DNA of 60,287 nucleotides from Bacteroidaceae bacterium (GTDB lineage Bacteria; Bacteroidota; Bacteroidia; Bacteroidales; Bacteroidaceae): NCBI GenBank assembly GCA_017555845.1, contig JAFZFO010000033.1, positions 1 to 60,287 of the forward strand, read 5' to 3'. Shown piece by piece: positions 58,030 to 60,287 of this stretch (position 1 is its first letter; each line of letters starts with the position of its first letter). The notes under the pieces were generated by a model. It saw only the letters and a program-made list of their open reading frames with translations, ran no database searches and was not told where the DNA came from. The position numbers and the translations under genes were made by a program.

Positions 58030-58057
58030 CAAAGCGGAAAAAAAGAGAAAATCATTA

Positions 58058-58089
58058 GGGGAATTAAGTTTTGACTTAATTCCCCTTTT
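58058..58089 (+). terminator. Terminator after tRNA-Arg
   Basis: GGGGAATTAAGT pairs with ACTTAATTCCCC around a 4-nt loop, followed by TTTT, 29 bp after the tRNA. Confidence 0.9.
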
Positions 58090-58170
58090 CTATGCACTAC
58101 AGGGAAGTATAAATAGTTGGAAATCAAACATTTATTTGTTAGTTAGTTTAAAGTATTATTTAATTTTCGA

Positions 58171-58258
58171 ACAGACAGAGAAAGACAAGAAAAGACACAA
58201 AAAGACAAAAAATGCAAACCACCTACAAACCAAGTTGCCCTAAAATGCAAACCAAGTT
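58171..58258 (+). repeat. Iterated short sites upstream of integrase gene
   Basis: Four 10-bp units in a row (ACAGACAGAG, AAAGACAAGA, AAAGACACAA, AAAGACAAAA; 58171-58210) keep exact helical-turn spacing. Next come three CAAACCA sites (58215, 58226, 58248), two inside AAATGCAAACCA and two inside CAAACCAAGTT. The rest of 58090-58356 shows no gene. These look like integrase arm-type or regulator binding sites. Confidence 0.6.
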
Positions 58259-58356
58259 TGTACCTTTTTCAGGAAATTTGAGCCATATTCGCACAAAACC
58301 GCATTTTTAACAATCTTTAACGCTTTTCTACTGTTCGGCCTAAAAACTTTAAGACT

Positions 58357-59508
58357 ATGGCAACAAATGTGAGAGTGGTCTTTGACCGCAGAAAGAGAGT
58401 TGAAGCAACAGGTAAGGGAAATGTCGAGATTATCATCCAACTTTCTCGCCTTGCAGTGAAAAAAATTATCGTGGACACGATAACCCCTGAAGAGTGGGAA
58501 AATTTCCAACACTCCCCTCTACTTACAAAAGAGGTAGAGAACTATCAGAAGATAGCCAATGCAATGGAGCTCCTCGGCGAGGCAATGACTGTAGACAACT
58601 TAAATAAGCACATCGGTGTTGTCACAATGACAGCCGAGAAGAGAAAAGAAATCGAGGAGCAGAATACAAACCCAATCAAAGGCAATTTCATAGAATTTAT
58701 GAAGCACTGCATTGATGTGGAACAGAGCAGAGAAACCACAAAGCGACAGAAATATGTCGCAGTCGATGCACTCTTGAGGTGGGAAGGTATCATCACATTC
58801 GAAGACCTCACCGTAAAGAAGCTAAAGGAATTTGACACCTGGCTCCGCGAAGACGGAACACGAACAGATGTCGCCGTGTACAACTATCACAAGAGAATAA
58901 AACTTTACACGAGACTCGCCTACGAAAGGGGCTACATTGAGAAAGACCCTTACGATATAATCAAATTCCCACGCGGAAAATGCAAGGAACGCAAACCACT
59001 CTCTGAAAGCGAACTGAAGAAAATGCGAGAAATCTCACTCCCCTTACGAGAGGATAAGGTACGCGACCTGTTCATCTTCGCCTCATACACCGGACTTGCA
59101 TTCTGCGACACACAAGAATTTGACTTCTTCACAATGACAGAACAAATAGGCAACTTGTTCTACATTGACGGCTCACGAATGAAGACAGGCACGAATTTCT
59201 TCACCCCGATATTGCCACCTGCAATGGAAGTGTTGAAAAAATATAACTTCAACCTGCCGAAAATCAGCAATCAAAAGGCGAACGAGAGTCTACACCTCAT
59301 TGAGTTCAAATTGGGCTTGAACAAACCGATAACCTTTCACATTGCCCGACACTCATTCGCAACCTTGAGCCTTTCGCACGATGTACCTATTGAGAAAGTC
59401 GCCCGAATGCTCGGCCACAAGGACATCAAGACTACACAGATATATGCGAAGATCTTGAAGTCCACCGTTGCCAACCACGCAAGCGACCTCGCAAAGGCTA
59501 TCATTTAA
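58357..59508 (+). CDS. Tyrosine-type site-specific integrase
   Basis: The 383-aa recombinase has an N-terminal arm-binding region, a SAM-like core-binding domain (about 105-205) and a C-terminal catalytic domain (about 215-375). Active-site residues are Lys276, His328 and Arg331 (HIARH), His354 (LGHKD) and nucleophile Tyr363. The first arginine is replaced by Ala248 (YTGLAFCDT), as is also reported for IntDOT-type Bacteroides integrases where that position is not Arg. It is the first gene of an element inserted at tRNA-Arg. Confidence 0.93.
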   Translation: MATNVRVVFDRRKRVEATGKGNVEIIIQLSRLAVKKIIVDTITPEEWENFQHSPLLTKEVENYQKIANAMELLGEAMTVDNLNKHIGVVTMTAEKRKEIEEQNTNPIKGNFIEFMKHCIDVEQSRETTKRQKYVAVDALLRWEGIITFEDLTVKKLKEFDTWLREDGTRTDVAVYNYHKRIKLYTRLAYERGYIEKDPYDIIKFPRGKCKERKPLSESELKKMREISLPLREDKVRDLFIFASYTGLAFCDTQEFDFFTMTEQIGNLFYIDGSRMKTGTNFFTPILPPAMEVLKKYNFNLPKISNQKANESLHLIEFKLGLNKPITFHIARHSFATLSLSHDVPIEKVARMLGHKDIKTTQIYAKILKSTVANHASDLAKAII

Positions 59509-60287
59509 CCTTGTAGAATACCCCTTTCAATAACTGCGACATTCCATTTTCAGTGAATGTTGCAGTTATTTTTTCACACAGATACCGCTGTCCTTTAATA
59601 TAGAACAACGCACGGGGATTGGGTATATCATCTGCCAGGAATGAAAAGGTATACTTTACCGTATCGTCAAGCTCATAAAACGGCTTTTTGTCCTCACTAT
59701 ATCTGAGGCGAAGCGACATATTCTTGATATGAAAAGTACGCTCACCCACCACCGTAACATAGTCAATAATCGGGCAAGGATAGAAATACGCATTAAGAGG
59801 ATTCCCGTCCCAAAAGCCAAGATATAGCTTATCGAAATATTCCGGCTGTTTCTGTTGCTCACCGACAAGAAGATTATTCACCACACCCAGCTGTTGGCCT
59901 GAAGGATTCCAACCGTTGTTGTCATTGGTACGTTGATAGTTCTCCTCGCTTGTGGTCGCATCGTACTCAGGCAATTCAAGAAATATGCACCAATTATAAC
60001 CCTCTACATTATCCAACCATACAGGTACACATTTCAGTTCTATCGTCTCGCCATTATCACTACTGCTTTTCCTCTCTGCGAATACATTTATCGGCATCAC
60101 AACATAATCCTGTTGCCACCAAGTAAAGTCACCGGAGCGTTTACGACAGTAAAAGCACCTTGCCACAAAATATGTATCAACATCCTGCACATAGAAGATG
60201 TAGTTCATCGCACGCACACAACCGCTATATTCATACCAATAACCTCCTCTGTCGTCCGTATCATCCATATACTGATAAAGGTAATAC
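59501..60287 (-). CDS. Hypothetical protein of island/prophage, partial
   Basis: The frame is open to the window edge (upstream of the Met at 60268 it reads YYLYQY), so the N-terminus is probably missing. The visible 255 residues are rich in Tyr, Trp and Asp, with no signal peptide or membrane segment. The end, FYIKGQRYLCEKITATFTEN, is beta-rich. No family is recognised with confidence; a structural or tail-associated prophage protein is possible from its position. It converges on the integrase gene and overlaps its 3' end by 8 bp. Confidence 0.6.
   Translation of the reverse strand, partial: YYLYQYMDDTDDRGGYWYEYSGCVRAMNYIFYVQDVDTYFVARCFYCRKRSGDFTWWQQDYVVMPINVFAERKSSSDNGETIELKCVPVWLDNVEGYNWCIFLELPEYDATTSEENYQRTNDNNGWNPSGQQLGVVNNLLVGEQQKQPEYFDKLYLGFWDGNPLNAYFYPCPIIDYVTVVGERTFHIKNMSLRLRYSEDKKPFYELDDTVKYTFSFLADDIPNPRALFYIKGQRYLCEKITATFTENGMSQLLKGVFYKVK

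Noticed and set aside
58171-58258. CRISPR array near the integrase
   Set aside because: Units are only 7-12 bp with no 25-40 bp repeats or unique spacers, and no cas genes are in the window.

Overview
The window is chromosomal DNA of a member of the Bacteroidales, most likely a gut Bacteroidaceae/Prevotellaceae-type organism. Three things support this. First, gene neighbourhoods that are characteristic of the order: bamD-rpoZ-DUF4293, gldE-ssb / HU / 29-aa basic protein / rng, panD-panC / GlgA-like / DUF4270, kdsA-lipid kinase-miaA, and the glycogen trio GH133-GT4-GH57. Second, repeated matches to the Bacteroidetes primary-sigma promoter (TTTG, 19-20 nt, TAnnTTTG) in front of genes and of the tRNA. 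Third, secreted proteins with C-terminal sorting-like tails. I cannot assign a genus from sequence alone.

Layout. 1-3.9 kb: a 5'-truncated BspA-type leucine-rich-repeat gene followed closely by a GH20 beta-hexosaminidase lipoprotein. 4.0-5.8 kb (minus): bamD, rpoZ and a DUF4293 membrane protein. 5.9-10.2 kb (minus): a very large secreted GH27-GH16 fusion. 10.3-12.4 kb: uvrB. 12.4-13.5 kb: about 1.15 kb with no credible gene, made of direct repeats around a hairpin-bounded element. 13.5-16.6 kb (minus): mtaB, a GT2 glycosyltransferase and an RsmI-like methylase as a tight operon. 16.9-21.6 kb (minus): a small lipoprotein and a large GH2 beta-galactosidase. 21.8-25.5 kb (plus): an S9 peptidase plus an MFS carrier resembling the MFSD1 dipeptide transporters. 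25.6-33 kb (minus): a small conserved protein, an ECF sigma factor, and an operon LysE-DUF4924-prfC-tsaC-ClC-fmt. 33-36 kb (minus): DUF308 protein, phosphopantetheinyl transferase, gldE/CorC, ssb. 36.3-41.3 kb (plus): HU, a 29-aa bS22/mS38-like protein, rng, and a methylmalonyl-CoA module (epimerase, carboxyltransferase, 48-aa epsilon-like subunit, biotin carrier). 41.4-45.2 kb: panD/panC opposite a GlgA-like half protein and a DUF4270 lipoprotein. 45.3-50 kb (minus): glycogen operon. 50.2-52.9 kb (minus): kdsA, lipid kinase, miaA. 53-56.9 kb (minus): a secreted GH85 endo-beta-N-acetylglucosaminidase with a LamG module, divergent from a Crp/Fnr regulator. From 57.9 kb a tRNA-Arg(UCU) is followed by a tyrosine integrase and the last gene of an island or prophage that runs off the window.

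How it works together. GH20, GH27-GH16, GH2 and GH85 enzymes, together with a periplasmic/secreted S9 peptidase and a peptide-type carrier, form a dispersed (not SusCD-linked) set suited to taking apart host glycoproteins or galactose-rich glycans. The housekeeping part includes three tRNA A37 modification genes (tsaC, mtaB, miaA), central propionate metabolism, pantothenate synthesis and glycogen turnover. The accessory signals most worth a second look are the GH27-GH16 fusion, the peptidase-MFSD1-like pair, the hairpin-bounded repeat element, an SSB without its acidic tip, a GlgA-like protein without the synthase motif, and the iterated sites between tRNA-Arg and the integrase. No fully novel defence or mobile system is evident inside the window.
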